Of a stretch of 64,000 bases of DNA, positions 35,531 to 44,821 are shown piece after piece (position 1 is the stretch's first letter; every line of letters starts with the position of its first letter). The stretch covers positions 1 through 64,000 of the forward strand of contig NZ_JACYHA010000018.1 in assembly GCF_014837155.1 (NCBI RefSeq), read 5' to 3'. Origin of the DNA: Litchfieldia stipae. GTDB taxonomy: Bacteria > Bacillota > Bacilli > Bacillales > Bacillaceae_L. The notes below the pieces were generated by a model. The model had not been told where the DNA came from and searched no databases. It was given only the letters and a program-made list of their open reading frames with translations. Both the position numbers and the translations under genes were made by a program.

Positions 35531-36613
35531 ATGAAGACTATATTGATAGGCGCAGTAATTATTTTAGCAACAACAACAGTTTATTTTGCCTTGTGTTACT
35601 ATAAAATGAAACAGAAAATTCAACTAGGTAAAGAAGAAAATGGAGATGTAGCAGCTCCTGCTTCGTTTAATGATTTTGAAGAGAAAGTAAAGACATTATC
35701 AACAACTATTCATCAAAAAGAAGAGATCATCGTTGAAAGTGGAGAGATAGCCTCGGAAAAAGGGGATATTGTAAGAGCTGCAATCGATGAGGTGGGAAGA
35801 GGTTTAACAAAACAGAGTCTGGCAACAGAAGAAAGCTCGACTGCTCTTGAAGAAATGACTGCAGCAATTGTCGATTTAGCAGATCGTGCAAATCAAATAT
35901 CCGATCATTCACAATCAACTCTAGAGTTAACGAAACAAGGAAATGAAGCACTTCAAGTTTCTATTAAAAAGATGGAACACTTTAATGAAATCATGTCTGA
36001 GTCAAATAGTTCTATTAAAAACTTAGGATATCAATCTAAGGAAATTGGAACGATTGTTAAAGTGATAACAGGGATTTCGGAACAAATCAATTTGCTTGCC
36101 TTAAATGCCGCAATTGAAGCTGCTCGTGCTGGTGAGCATGGGAGAGGGTTTGCTGTTGTTGCTGATGAAGTACGTAAGCTGGCAGAACAAGCAAAAGGTT
36201 CAGCCGATGAAGTTGCCAACATTGTTAAGAGCACTCAAGCAGAAACAGACAATGTTGTTAAGGTGATGGAACAAGGTACAGTAGAATTTAAAGAAACAAA
36301 TCAGGCTTTAACAGATGCTGGAAATAAATTTGAACAAATTCTAACTTCTATTAAATCGATTGCTGATAATAATAATGATTCAAGTGCAACGACAGAAGAG
36401 TTGTCGGCTAGTTCTCAACAAATCATGTCATCCTTTGAACAGATCACTTCAATCTCTCAGGAGTCTGTTGAGATGTTTGAAGAATTAATGGAGATTAGTG
36501 ATGACCAGCTGAACATGATGGAAGAACTCGTACAAGAGGCAAAATCTTTACGTGAAATTAAAGAAGATATTGATATGCTATTTGTAAGCTCTGAAGAAAA
36601 GAATATTGCATAG
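35531..36613 (+). CDS. Chemoreceptor-type signalling protein without a sensor domain
   Basis: The 360-residue protein has one N-terminal membrane helix, then a cytoplasmic coiled coil with the chemoreceptor hairpin tip ([20 protein letters not shown]...[14 protein letters not shown]). There is no extracellular ligand domain and no HAMP, so any input must come from the membrane or the cytosol. ATG 35531 follows AATAGGTGA; the upstream ATG at 35480 has no ribosome site. Confidence 0.85.
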   Translation: MKTILIGAVIILATTTVYFALCYYKMKQKIQLGKEENGDVAAPASFNDFEEKVKTLSTTIHQKEEIIVESGEIASEKGDIVRAAIDEVGRGLTKQSLATEESSTALEEMTAAIVDLADRANQISDHSQSTLELTKQGNEALQVSIKKMEHFNEIMSESNSSIKNLGYQSKEIGTIVKVITGISEQINLLALNAAIEAARAGEHGRGFAVVADEVRKLAEQAKGSADEVANIVKSTQAETDNVVKVMEQGTVEFKETNQALTDAGNKFEQILTSIKSIADNNNDSSATTEELSASSQQIMSSFEQITSISQESVEMFEELMEISDDQLNMMEELVQEAKSLREIKEDIDMLFVSSEEKNIA

Positions 36614-36634
36614 AGGTTCTATTGACGTGAAAAT

Positions 36635-36672
36635 GCATGGGAATTCATAATAGGAATTCACCATGCTTTTTT
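36635..36672 (+). terminator. Terminator of the chemoreceptor gene
   Basis: GCATGG and GAATTC pair with GAATTC and CCATGC around a 7-nt loop (one bulge), followed by six T. Confidence 0.88.
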
Positions 36673-36760
36673 AGTGCCTCTCTTAAAGAGAGGGTAAGAT
36701 TTCTTAAGTGGAGAATTTACCGCTAATTTACATATTGGGGCTAAAGTAGCGTAAATAAGC

Positions 36761-36880
36761 GAAGTTTTTCCGGTTATCTGTTCAAAATAAGTCAAAATTC
36801 ATTGATTTTGGCAATATAACCGGAAAAACTTCCTTTATTATTAGGGAAATATAGTAGTTTCCAAATATAACAGGAAATTT
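36761..36880. repeat. Intergenic inverted repeat with a third degenerate copy
   Basis: GAAGTTTTTCCGGTTAT (36761-36777) is the exact complement of 36816-36832. A third, degenerate version (ATAACAGGAAATTTTTCG) lies near 36861. Arms and neighbours share a TTATT-type edge. It looks like a short intergenic repeat family. Confidence 0.8.
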
Positions 36881-36931
36881 TTCGTTTATTTTTCAAATAG
36901 AGTGAATCTGTTTGTATGTTAGCCTCAAAAA

Positions 36932-37690
36932 TTAGTAAGCAGTCCACCCTGCATCTGCAGCAATGACTTGTCCATTTACGAAGCTTGATTCATCAGAACC
37001 TAAGAATACAGCAAGTTGAGCAATTTCATCAGGCTTTCCAACACGCGGCATTGTACCTGATCCAGTCATTTGACGACCATATCCAAATTCGGAGATACTT
37101 GTCATCGATGAACCGATGTTCGTTTCGACACCACCAGGGGCAATTCCGTTACAACGTATACCAGAAAGAGCATACATGTAGGCAGTGTTTTTTGTTAATC
37201 CAGTTACAGCATGTTTAGAAGCGGTATATGCTGCACCTGCACGTGCACCACGTAAGCCACCTGCTGAAATGTTATTTACGATGACACCATGACCTTGTTC
37301 TAAGAAGATATTTGTAGCAATTCGCATTGCACGCATCACACCAGTTGTGTTAACGGCAAATACACGATCCCATTTCTCATCAGAAATTTCTCCAACTGGT
37401 TCCATTCCGTCCATAATACCTGCGTTGTTCACTAGAATATCTAGCTTACCAAAAGCTTCTTTTGTTTCAGTAAATAGTTGCTCTAAGTCAGATAATTCAG
37501 CAACGTTTGTGCGGTTAGCGATTGCAGTTCCACCAACGCTATTAATTTGCTCAGCAACGGCTTTTGCTCCTTCAAAATTATAGTCAGAAACGACTACTTT
37601 TGCTCCTTCTTTTGCATAAAGCTCGGCAATTGCTTTTCCCATTCCTGAAGCTGCACCAGTTACAATAGCTACTTTATTTTGTAATCTCAT
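36932..37690 (-). CDS. Short-chain dehydrogenase/reductase
   Basis: The 252-residue protein is a classical SDR: TGAASGMG (residues 12-19), NNAG near 89, and the YTASK catalytic pair near 155. The Asp after the second strand (VVSDYN) favours NAD(H). The substrate is unknown; relatives reduce 3-oxoacyl or sugar alcohols. AAAGGAGG precedes the ATG. A TTGAAT-18-TATTAT promoter lies upstream on the minus strand. It is divergent from a TetR-type gene that probably controls it. Confidence 0.88.
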   Translation of the reverse strand: MRLQNKVAIVTGAASGMGKAIAELYAKEGAKVVVSDYNFEGAKAVAEQINSVGGTAIANRTNVAELSDLEQLFTETKEAFGKLDILVNNAGIMDGMEPVGEISDEKWDRVFAVNTTGVMRAMRIATNIFLEQGHGVIVNNISAGGLRGARAGAAYTASKHAVTGLTKNTAYMYALSGIRCNGIAPGGVETNIGSSMTSISEFGYGRQMTGSGTMPRVGKPDEIAQLAVFLGSDESSFVNGQVIAADAGWTAY

Positions 37691-37839
37691 TGAAAAAGAC
37701 CTCCTTTGGTATTGAACGTTTGCACGTTTGTAACTAAAATAATAGTATTAAATTGTAATCGCATTCAATAAGCAAAAAAATACATAGTGTACAATATTGA
37801 ACAAAAAAACAGAAAGTGTTTAATAAAGGAGCGGGCTAC

Positions 37840-38397
37840 TTGAATAAAAATGATTTACGGGTTCTAAAAACAAAACAAAATATACATGTAGCATTAACGA
37901 ACCTACTAAAAAATAAACCATTAACTCTTATAAAAGTAACCGAGCTTTGTAAGGAAGCATCAATAAATCGTGGTACATTTTACTTTCATTATCAGGAAGT
38001 GGGGGATGTCTTCAAGGAGTTATTTGAAGAAATTATGTCAGATCTACAGAAGTCTTACAATGAACCCTATCGTCATAAGGCTTTTTTTACCGCTGAAAAT
38101 TTGGACCCCAAAACTGTGCGTATTTTTCATCATATTAAAAAATATGAGGATTTTTATAAAATCATCCTATCCAAAGAAGTATCCACGGAATATTATTACA
38201 TGCTATTTGATGCCATCCGTTCTCTTTGTATTGAAGATAAAAATATCGTCCACTCTGGAAATCCAACTGAATACTTGTACTCCTATTCAGCTAATGCCAT
38301 TATCGGATTAATTATTGAATGGTATCGCCATGATTTTCAAGAATCGGCTGATGAAATGAATGTCCAATTGGTTAATATCCTTCATTATAAAATGTAG
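37840..38397 (+). CDS. TetR-family regulator divergent from the dehydrogenase
   Basis: The 185-residue protein has a TetR-type DNA-binding domain (VLKTKQNIHVALTNLLKNKPLTLIKVTELCKEASINRGTFYFHY) and an all-helical C-terminal domain. The TTG at 37840 was chosen because it follows AAAGGAGCG; the ATG at 37816 lies upstream of that site. Divergence from the SDR gene suggests it is the SDR repressor. Confidence 0.85.
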   Translation: MNKNDLRVLKTKQNIHVALTNLLKNKPLTLIKVTELCKEASINRGTFYFHYQEVGDVFKELFEEIMSDLQKSYNEPYRHKAFFTAENLDPKTVRIFHHIKKYEDFYKIILSKEVSTEYYYMLFDAIRSLCIEDKNIVHSGNPTEYLYSYSANAIIGLIIEWYRHDFQESADEMNVQLVNILHYKM

Positions 38398-38420
38398 GGA
38401 TACGAATTCTGGTAAAAGAA

Positions 38421-38465
38421 AAAGCAAATAAATCAACATATCATTGATTTATTTGCTTTGATTAT
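38421..38465. terminator. Bidirectional terminator
   Basis: Perfect 16-bp stem AAAGCAAATAAATCAA (38421-38436) with 38444-38459. It serves the TetR gene (plus) and the chemoreceptor gene (minus). Confidence 0.9.
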
Positions 38466-38483
38466 AGATTTCTTAGCAGCTTC

Positions 38484-40193
38484 TTATGAAATTTTAAAGA
38501 TGGCTACCATATTTTTGAGGTCTTCAGCCATTTTTGCTAGGGCATTTGCAGAAGCAGTAATTTCCTCCATAGAGGCAAGTTGTTCCTCTGCACCTGCTGC
38601 AACATTTTGAGAATTGAAGGATGCTTCCTCAGCATTTTTGGAAATGCCAAGAATATTGGAAGCCATTTGTTCAACACTAGCCGATATTTGCTCTGCCGCC
38701 GCAGATACCTCTTGTGATTGTTTTGATACATCGGTAGCAGAATAGAGAATGCTACTAAATGATTTCCCTGTTAGATTAATTAACTCAAGTCCTTCTTTTA
38801 CTTCACTTGTACAATCTTCCATTGTAGCTACAGCATCCATCGTGTTTCGTTGAATATCATGAATTAAGTGAGTAATATGTTCTGCTGAACGTCTAGATTC
38901 TTCTGCAAGTTTTTTTACTTCGTTAGCAACGACTGCAAAACCTTTCCCATGTTCTCCAGCTCTTGCAGCTTCAATAGACGCATTTAGTGCTAATAGGTTT
39001 GTTTGTTCAGAAATTCCAGAAATGACAGCTACTATTTTTTCAACTTCCGTTGAGCGGTTACCAAGTTCTTTAATGATATTAGATGAAGATAGTACAGTCT
39101 CGTTAATGGATCTCATTTGATTGATAGTTTTATTTAAAGCTATATTTCCTTTTTCGGATTCATCTGTAGTTGCATTCGAATGTTCATGAACAAGAGAAAT
39201 GGAATTTGCTATATTATTGATTCCCATAGCCATTTCTTGCATGGAAATAGATACACTTTCTGTTCCTTTTACAGAAGTTTCTGCACCTGATGCTAGCAGC
39301 GTACTAGTCTCCGCAATATGTTCAGCTGCATTGTTCGTTTCTTCTGCACTTGCCATTAATTGTTCAGAAGAGGCAGCGACTTGATCTGATGATTCTCGTA
39401 CCTGCATGATTAAGCTTCTTAATTGATTAAGCATCCCATTAAATGAATGGGCAAGCGAGCCTATTTCATCTTTAGATTCATAGTTGCTTTGAACAGTTAA
39501 GTTTCCGTTCTCAGCCTCTTTTATCAATTCTTCCATTTCTTTAATTGGATTAGAAATGAAACGGACAATGGTCCAACTAATGACAATATACAGGACTAAC
39601 GCAAGAGTAATGAAGCCAATTAATAATATAATAGATGAGCGAATTGCATCCGTGTTTTCCTCATTGGTTGTTTGAGCGATATTACTATTTAGTTGAATAA
39701 GTTCCGTGTACAAATCATCAACTTCATTTAATATGGGAGCTAAGTTAGCAACATAGAGTCCATAAGCTTCTTGATTTTGATTTTTCAACGTTAAATCTAG
39801 TAATTCATCCTTGATTCCTAGAAATTCATTTATTAATTCAGTATTTCTTTCTAGTAATTCTATCTCGTTTGGGTTACTTGATTTATAGGATTCCATAAGT
39901 TCTTGATTTTGTTCAATTCTAGTCTCGACCGCAGTTAAAAGCTCCTCGTTACGAGCTTCTTCCGTATTGACCATTAATTCAATGAGTGCTAAACGAACAT
40001 ATTGCTGATTATTTTTCATTGTACTAATTGTTTCAATGGGAATTAGTCGATTATGATACATATCCTCCAATTTATTTCCCATTTTTTTTAATTCCATAAA
40101 ACTTATAATTCCTATCGTTGAAAGGCTTAATAGAGTAACGATTAATAGAAATAGAAATTTTTGAGTGATTTTAATATTTTTAATCCAATTCAT
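38484..40193 (-). CDS. Methyl-accepting chemotaxis protein with 4HB sensor
   Basis: The 569-residue protein has membrane helices near 11-31 and 190-210, with an extracytoplasmic four-helix-bundle ligand domain between them. A HAMP domain follows ([21 protein letters not shown]), then the methyl-accepting coiled coil with hairpin tip ([40 protein letters not shown]). The ligand is unknown. AAGGAG precedes the ATG. No che genes are adjacent. Confidence 0.93.
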   Translation of the reverse strand: MNWIKNIKITQKFLFLLIVTLLSLSTIGIISFMELKKMGNKLEDMYHNRLIPIETISTMKNNQQYVRLALIELMVNTEEARNEELLTAVETRIEQNQELMESYKSSNPNEIELLERNTELINEFLGIKDELLDLTLKNQNQEAYGLYVANLAPILNEVDDLYTELIQLNSNIAQTTNEENTDAIRSSIILLIGFITLALVLYIVISWTIVRFISNPIKEMEELIKEAENGNLTVQSNYESKDEIGSLAHSFNGMLNQLRSLIMQVRESSDQVAASSEQLMASAEETNNAAEHIAETSTLLASGAETSVKGTESVSISMQEMAMGINNIANSISLVHEHSNATTDESEKGNIALNKTINQMRSINETVLSSSNIIKELGNRSTEVEKIVAVISGISEQTNLLALNASIEAARAGEHGKGFAVVANEVKKLAEESRRSAEHITHLIHDIQRNTMDAVATMEDCTSEVKEGLELINLTGKSFSSILYSATDVSKQSQEVSAAAEQISASVEQMASNILGISKNAEEASFNSQNVAAGAEEQLASMEEITASANALAKMAEDLKNMVAIFKIS

Positions 40194-40426
40194 AGATGTT
40201 TCTCCTTTTTCTGTTGGTCTAGGCTGCCTATAGGAATAAAACTATTCCCTAACAGTAATTTCGACATGATTGGTCGTATTGTTAATAGGTTTATTGTGGA
40301 AGTATTTGTGAATTCCCCTAAAACATAACAAACTTATTTAAAGGTATTTTATTTAGGGGGGTGCGAAAAAATTAATTTTGTTGTTAATTATTTTAATATT
40401 TTTGTGAAAAATATTTAATATTTCAA

Positions 40427-40455
40427 TTTACACATTAATATTTGTGACGTATAAT
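40427..40455 (+). promoter_or_regulatory. Sigma-A promoter of the DUF2089 operon
   Basis: TTTACA and TATAAT with a 17-bp spacer, 30 bp before the start codon. Confidence 0.75.
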
Positions 40456-40484
40456 CAAATTAAATTCAAGGAAAGGAATTCAAA

Positions 40485-40850
40485 ATGGCTTATAAAGTAA
40501 TCACTAATTGTCCTGTATGTAGTAAAACATTGAAGATAACAAAGTTGCAGTGTACTCATTGTAGTACGACAATCGAAAATGAATTTGAGTTATCCAAACT
40601 AGCATCATTATCAAACGATCAGCTTCATTTTGTCGAAGTATTTCTAACATGTAGAGGGAATATCAAAGAAGTTGAAAAAGAATTGGGGATTTCGTATCCG
40701 ACTGTTCGAGGTAAACTCACTGACATTATTTCAGCCCTTGGTTATGAACAGAAGAAGAAAAATGAAGTAGACGAGAAAAAGGTTGTGACCATGTTAGAAA
40801 ATGGTGAAATCACTCCAGAGGAAGCCATTAAACTATTAAAAAATGAGTAA
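40485..40850 (+). CDS. DUF2089 zinc-ribbon/HTH protein
   Basis: The 121-residue protein has two CxxC pairs (CPVC near 9-12 and CTHC near 23-26) that form a zinc ribbon. A helix-turn-helix follows (DQLHFVEVFLTCRGNIKEVEKELGISYPTVRGKL), and then a short segment (MLENGEITPEEAIKLL) of a type shared with YvlB/SHOCT-like proteins. It is probably a regulator of the next two genes. Its end overlaps an ATG, but the next gene most likely starts at 40864. Confidence 0.88.
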   Translation: MAYKVITNCPVCSKTLKITKLQCTHCSTTIENEFELSKLASLSNDQLHFVEVFLTCRGNIKEVEKELGISYPTVRGKLTDIISALGYEQKKKNEVDEKKVVTMLENGEITPEEAIKLLKNE

Positions 40851-40863
40851 GGGGGCGTTTTTT

Positions 40864-41253
40864 ATGAAAGAGGAAATTTTAAGAGTGTTAACAATGGTGC
40901 AAGAAGGAAAGATTGATGCGGATAAGGGCTCAGAACTGATTCAATTATTAAGAGAAAAAGACGAAACAGGTAGCAAGCAACCAGTAAAGACAGGGAAGTA
41001 TTTAGACAAAACATTAAAAATTCGTGTAGTTTCAACTGAAAATGATAATGTCACAGTCAATTTGCCAATAAAACTTGTAAAGGTAGTGTTAATGGCAGGG
41101 CATAGCATTGCATCGAGTATGCCAGAATCAGAGAAATATGTGAAAGATATTGATATAAATCTTATTATCGAAGCAATTGAAAACGAATTAGATGGCCAAA
41201 TTGTTGATGTTAAGTCAGCAAACGGAGATTCCGTTTCTGTCATCATTGAATAG
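40864..41253 (+). CDS. Small protein with SHOCT-like N-terminus, paralogue of the next gene
   Basis: The 129-residue protein begins with VLTMVQEGKIDADKGSELIQLL, the same kind of segment that ends the DUF2089 protein. The rest (LKIRVVSTENDNVTVNLPIKL ... IVDVKSANGDSVSVIIE) is a small alpha/beta domain that resembles the whole of the next protein. ATG 40864 follows AAGGGGG. Its function is unknown. Confidence 0.8.
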   Translation: MKEEILRVLTMVQEGKIDADKGSELIQLLREKDETGSKQPVKTGKYLDKTLKIRVVSTENDNVTVNLPIKLVKVVLMAGHSIASSMPESEKYVKDIDINLIIEAIENELDGQIVDVKSANGDSVSVIIE

Positions 41254-41262
41254 TGATTTCCA

Positions 41263-41544
41263 ATGTTGACGATAAAAGTGAAAACAAAAGACACTCGATT
41301 CACGATTCCAATACCTAGTGTGATTCTAAATGTGGCTGTTTCCATTTTGTCTTCGAAATTACTACAGAGACAAATGGAGAAATGGACGAAGGATCATCGG
41401 GAAAGAAAAAACGTGGATATTACGATTCCGCAAATTGATAAAAACATTCTAAAGCCAATACTCAAAGAACTAAAAAAACACAAAGGGCTTGTTTTGGTAG
41501 ATGTAAAAACAAGTGATGGCACGGAAGTTAAGATTAGGCTTTAA
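41263..41544 (+). CDS. Small conserved protein, paralogue of the C-terminal domain of the previous gene
   Basis: The 93-residue protein (LTIKVKTKDTRFTIPIPSVIL ... LVDVKTSDGTEVKIRL) aligns with residues about 45-129 of the preceding product, so the pair looks like a tandem duplication with loss of the SHOCT-like segment. The ribosome site is weak, and reinitiation from the gene 9 bp upstream is likely. Confidence 0.72.
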   Translation: MLTIKVKTKDTRFTIPIPSVILNVAVSILSSKLLQRQMEKWTKDHRERKNVDITIPQIDKNILKPILKELKKHKGLVLVDVKTSDGTEVKIRL

Positions 41545-41612
41545 GTGTTTTCCCTACAAGGCCCTGCAATGTCTTAGCACATAACAAGGCCTTCTTATAT
41601 TTCATCAACTAT

Positions 41613-42374
41613 TTAACTATTTTCCCTCAAAGTCCCTTCATAATAAACAATAGCCTCTTCTAGAAAGTCCAATACTTCTTTTTTAATAGGATATAAGTTT
41701 AATTGAGCTGAAGCTTCTTCTGATTTTCGTACTGTCCAAAATTTCTCTATTAACTCGGGATTGTCTCCAAAGGATTCTTTCGTTAATAAGTCAACATCGA
41801 CTACAATTAGATGTGCTTCTATTGAACTAGGAGTGTGTCCTTTTTCTATGCATAGCTCGATTCGTTTTATAATGTTAATCCATTTAATAATTAGTGGATC
41901 TTCCATTTTTGGGAGGTTTTCAGATATGATTGATTGTTCTTCTGTGGTGAATAGCTGATTCCAGAATTGCTTTTCTCTTTCTTTGTTTTTTCTGTTTTCA
42001 TCTTCTGAAAGCAGTGGTAATAGCTGCTCCCATTCGAGTTTACCCTCTAATTTGAATATGTTTAATAATGTGGTTGTGTGCTGGAGGGATTGGGTTAACT
42101 GTTCAATGTGTAGTTCTAGCTGCTTGCTATGTACTGACAAAATTTTATCGATTGTTACGTGATTAATCATATTCTTTATGTCTTTAAGAGACATAGATGT
42201 AGACTTTAATAGGATGATTTTTTCTAAAAGTAACATATCCTCTTCTGAGTAGTACCGTTTGCCGCTCTCTTCTTTAATCGATGGTACGGCTAATCCAATT
42301 TGATCGTAATAGCGCAATGTTCGTAATGATAAATTAAGTTTTTGTGAAACTTCCCCAGTTGAAAACAGAGTCAT
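41613..42374 (-). CDS. MerR-family regulator with helical effector domain
   Basis: The 253-residue protein has the MerR winged helix and helix-turn-helix (FSTGEVSQKLNLSLRTLRYYDQIGLAVPS) and a dimer coiled coil. The C-terminal helical domain of about 130 residues is of the TipA-like kind (QFWNQLFTTEEQSII...). AGGAGGG precedes the ATG. It is divergent from the CPBP gene, whose promoter has the 19-bp spacer and central dyad typical of MerR targets. Confidence 0.9.
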   Translation of the reverse strand: MTLFSTGEVSQKLNLSLRTLRYYDQIGLAVPSIKEESGKRYYSEEDMLLLEKIILLKSTSMSLKDIKNMINHVTIDKILSVHSKQLELHIEQLTQSLQHTTTLLNIFKLEGKLEWEQLLPLLSEDENRKNKEREKQFWNQLFTTEEQSIISENLPKMEDPLIIKWINIIKRIELCIEKGHTPSSIEAHLIVVDVDLLTKESFGDNPELIEKFWTVRKSEEASAQLNLYPIKKEVLDFLEEAIVYYEGTLRENS

Positions 42375-42396
42375 TGTATCCCTCCTAAAAAAGTGT

Positions 42397-42427
42397 TTGC
42401 AGGTGACGTTACGTCACCAAATATACT
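42397..42427 (+). promoter_or_regulatory. MerR-type promoter with 19-bp spacer and perfect dyad
   Basis: TTGCAG and TATACT are 19 bp apart, too long for normal sigma-A use. The spacer and -35 edge hold GGTGACGTTACGTCACC (42402-42418), a perfect 8-bp-arm palindrome. MerR activators twist such promoters into use. Confidence 0.88.
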
Positions 42428-42461
42428 AAATCTAACATAACATATTTAGGAGGATAAATTG

Positions 42462-43145
42462 ATGATTAAACCAATGAAATGGTCTTGGAAAGAGGTTCTC
42501 ATCTTACTTTTTGTTACATTTGTGGTTGTACCCGTACTAATTGAAAATATAACGCATGATTTTTTATATCGTATCTTTCAAGATAGTCTGTATTCAGGGA
42601 CACTAACAGGGTTGATTATGGCATTAGTTTTTACCACCTTATTATATCTCGTTGCTTTAAAGCCACATGGACTTACGTGGAAATCAGTTGGAGTAACTCG
42701 ATTTCCATCTAAATATTGGAAGTGGATTGCGGTATGGCTGATTGTGTTAATCATTGTTAGTGTCATGATTGTGATAGTGATGGATGTATTTAATATCAGT
42801 TGGGAAAATGGAAAAACTGAATCAATCCAGAGAAATATTAATTGGTTCACGATCTTAATTGGCTTTGTGTCTGCTGCCATTATTTCGCCAATCTATGAGG
42901 AAATTTTTTATCGAGGCTTTCTCTATAAATGGTTTCGTGGAAAATGGGGAGTAGGTGCAGGTCTGTTGATTAGTTCGATCATTTTCATGTTAGTCCATAT
43001 TCCCACTTACAATACATTACCGATCAACTTTGTTTCTGGCCTCGTGTTTGCATGGACGTATGAAAGAACAGGATCTATTTTACCAGCGATTATTATTCAT
43101 GCGATCTTTAATGGAACTGCTGTTTTATTGACGCTATCTGCATAA
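42462..43145 (+). CDS. CPBP-family intramembrane metalloprotease
   Basis: The 227-residue integral membrane protein has CPBP motif 1 EEIFYRG, motif 2 His in MLVHIPTYN, and motif 3 HAIFN. ATG 42462 follows AGGAGG; the TTG just before it is less likely. It is the apparent target of the divergent MerR protein. CPBP members process prenylated or signal proteins or give bacteriocin immunity; the substrate here is unknown. Confidence 0.87.
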   Translation: MIKPMKWSWKEVLILLFVTFVVVPVLIENITHDFLYRIFQDSLYSGTLTGLIMALVFTTLLYLVALKPHGLTWKSVGVTRFPSKYWKWIAVWLIVLIIVSVMIVIVMDVFNISWENGKTESIQRNINWFTILIGFVSAAIISPIYEEIFYRGFLYKWFRGKWGVGAGLLISSIIFMLVHIPTYNTLPINFVSGLVFAWTYERTGSILPAIIIHAIFNGTAVLLTLSA

Positions 43146-43203
43146 TATATTGTAATAAAATTGAAGAAATCTATAAAAAACGCACAGGTGATTATAAAAG
43201 AAG

Positions 43204-43316
43204 GGGTGTTTTCGAATAAAATGTTGCTTTTGAAGCCACATTCTAGAATACACTCCGTGTCGCGGTGCTCCTGCTCACGTCACGCTTTCCTCATGTATCC
43301 CACGAAAGTTGAGGTT
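43204..43316 (+). repeat. Dispersed fold-back repeat, degenerate copy
   Basis: It has GTGTTTTCGAATAAAATGTTGC, then AATACACTCCGTGTC and TCCCACGA, matching segments of the copies at 48436 and 57341. Confidence 0.6.
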
Positions 43317-43379
43317 AAAGTGAAGTAGGAAGAGCAATAAACTTGTGAAAAAATCAATGGCAAAGGAGGCTCTTTGTAA

Positions 43380-44042
43380 GTGAAATCTATCCACATGGTT
43401 TTTTTAGCTATTTCAGCTGTTTTCTTAATTGTAGGCTGCACTGAGAAAAACCAAGAAACAGGTATTAATGAGAATTCTAGTAAGGCGAGCGAAGCAAAGG
43501 TAAATGAAGGGGAGGAGGATCAACAATTTAAACCAGGTACATTTTCACCTGGAAACTTTAAGCCAGGAAAGTTTGAGGTGGGAACATTTAAGCCTGGCAA
43601 TTTTAAGCCAGGAACATTCAAGCCGGGTACATTTTCACCTGGGAAATTTGATTCAAATGTAACTGTCTCGGTGGAGGAGAATGAAATCATTATTGAGGTA
43701 CCAAGTCATTTGTTATTTGACTTTGACAAAAGTGAGTTGAAATCAGATGTCATTGAAACACTCGACCAGTTGAGTCAGGATCTCAATGAATATGAGGGTG
43801 CAAATGTATTGATTTACGGACATACTGATAGCCAAGGAGAAGAGACGTATAATCAAAAGTTGTCAGAAGAGCGGGCAAGAGAAGTACAAAGCTACTTAGA
43901 GAAAAAAGTAAATGTGGAGAACATAAATTTAGAAACGAAAGGTTATGGTCAAACAAAGCCGATTGCCACAAACGAGTCAGAGGAAGGTAGAGAGAAAAAC
44001 CGTAGGGTTGAGATTGTGGTGGAACCTTTGGAAAAGAAATAA
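43380..44042 (+). CDS. Lipoprotein with FKPG repeats and an OmpA-like peptidoglycan-binding domain
   Basis: The 220-residue protein starts at GTG behind AAAGGAGG. The signal peptide ends in the lipobox LIVGC, so it should be a membrane-anchored lipoprotein. Residues about 50-90 are eight to nine copies of a five-residue motif F-x-P/V-G-x. The rest is an OmpA/MotB-type domain (LLFDFDKSELKSD ... YGHTDSQGEE ... LSEERAREV ... NRRVEIVV), which binds the diaminopimelate of peptidoglycan. Such a domain on a Gram-positive lipoprotein is uncommon; it would tie the membrane to the wall. Confidence 0.87.
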   Translation: MKSIHMVFLAISAVFLIVGCTEKNQETGINENSSKASEAKVNEGEEDQQFKPGTFSPGNFKPGKFEVGTFKPGNFKPGTFKPGTFSPGKFDSNVTVSVEENEIIIEVPSHLLFDFDKSELKSDVIETLDQLSQDLNEYEGANVLIYGHTDSQGEETYNQKLSEERAREVQSYLEKKVNVENINLETKGYGQTKPIATNESEEGREKNRRVEIVVEPLEKK

Positions 44043-44101
44043 TAGTATCGAAGATTCAAGAGTAGAGTTAAATACCATTATGCGGATGATCTAAGAGGAA
44101 T

Positions 44102-44147
44102 ACACAAGAAAGACTACTTCCATTTCAGAAAGTAGTCTTTCTTGTGT
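44102..44147. terminator. Bidirectional terminator
   Basis: Perfect 18-bp stem ACACAAGAAAGACTACTT (44102-44119) with 44130-44147, between the lipoprotein gene and the GbsR-like gene. Confidence 0.9.
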
Positions 44148-44689
44148 TAATCCTTCTTCTTTTCAATCGGAACAAAGTCTAGAATGTCCTTTGTTTCAAA
44201 GCTGTCGATCAGTCTGTCTTGCCAGTCGTAATAGTCGAGTCGTTCTTGAAGCTTGGTTATATCGATTTCGGCTTGTCCACGGGTTTCTTCAGAAGTAGTA
44301 GGGTCGGCAATAAGTGCTTGTAAGTTTTTGATGGATTTCTCCATCGCAATGCTATTCATTGTAATGGCTGTTCGCCATTTGATCGTGAAGTAATCAAAAA
44401 AGCATTGATACCAATCTTCTTTTATCGTATATAAATCCTTTCGTTCACCCTTTACCCAAACCTTTTCCACCATATTTAAATCGAGTAAGCTTCTGACGGC
44501 GGTGCTCATGCTTGTTTTGCTCATCCCAAGCTCGTCTTTCATTTCATCAAGTGTAAGCGGTTTATCGGAGAAAAAAAGGAGGCCGTATAGTCGTCCTGCT
44601 GAAGGTGTAATTCCATAAAGATTCATATTTTGAGCAATCGCATCTATAACCATTGACCTGGTTCTTGCTAATCGTTCATTGTCTTTCAA
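44147..44689 (-). CDS. GbsR/OpcR-family (MarR-like) regulator
   Basis: The 180-residue protein has the GbsR-type winged helix (YGITPSAGRLYGLLFFSDKPLTLDEMKDELGMSKTSMSTAVRSLLDLNMV) and helical dimer region. This family senses choline or glycine betaine and represses osmolyte-uptake genes. It is divergent from opuA with a perfect 10-bp dyad between, so control of opuA is likely. Confidence 0.9.
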   Translation of the reverse strand: MKDNERLARTRSMVIDAIAQNMNLYGITPSAGRLYGLLFFSDKPLTLDEMKDELGMSKTSMSTAVRSLLDLNMVEKVWVKGERKDLYTIKEDWYQCFFDYFTIKWRTAITMNSIAMEKSIKNLQALIADPTTSEETRGQAEIDITKLQERLDYYDWQDRLIDSFETKDILDFVPIEKKKD

Positions 44690-44821
44690 CTATGTCACAT
44701 CCTATATATTTGAAATCAGTAGTTAGCTTATAGAGTACATATTTATTGGTTAAAAGTAAAGTGCTTCTTGTTGAAGGAAATGGGAGCATATAGGAGGATT
44801 ATTAAGAATTTTTTGTGATTA

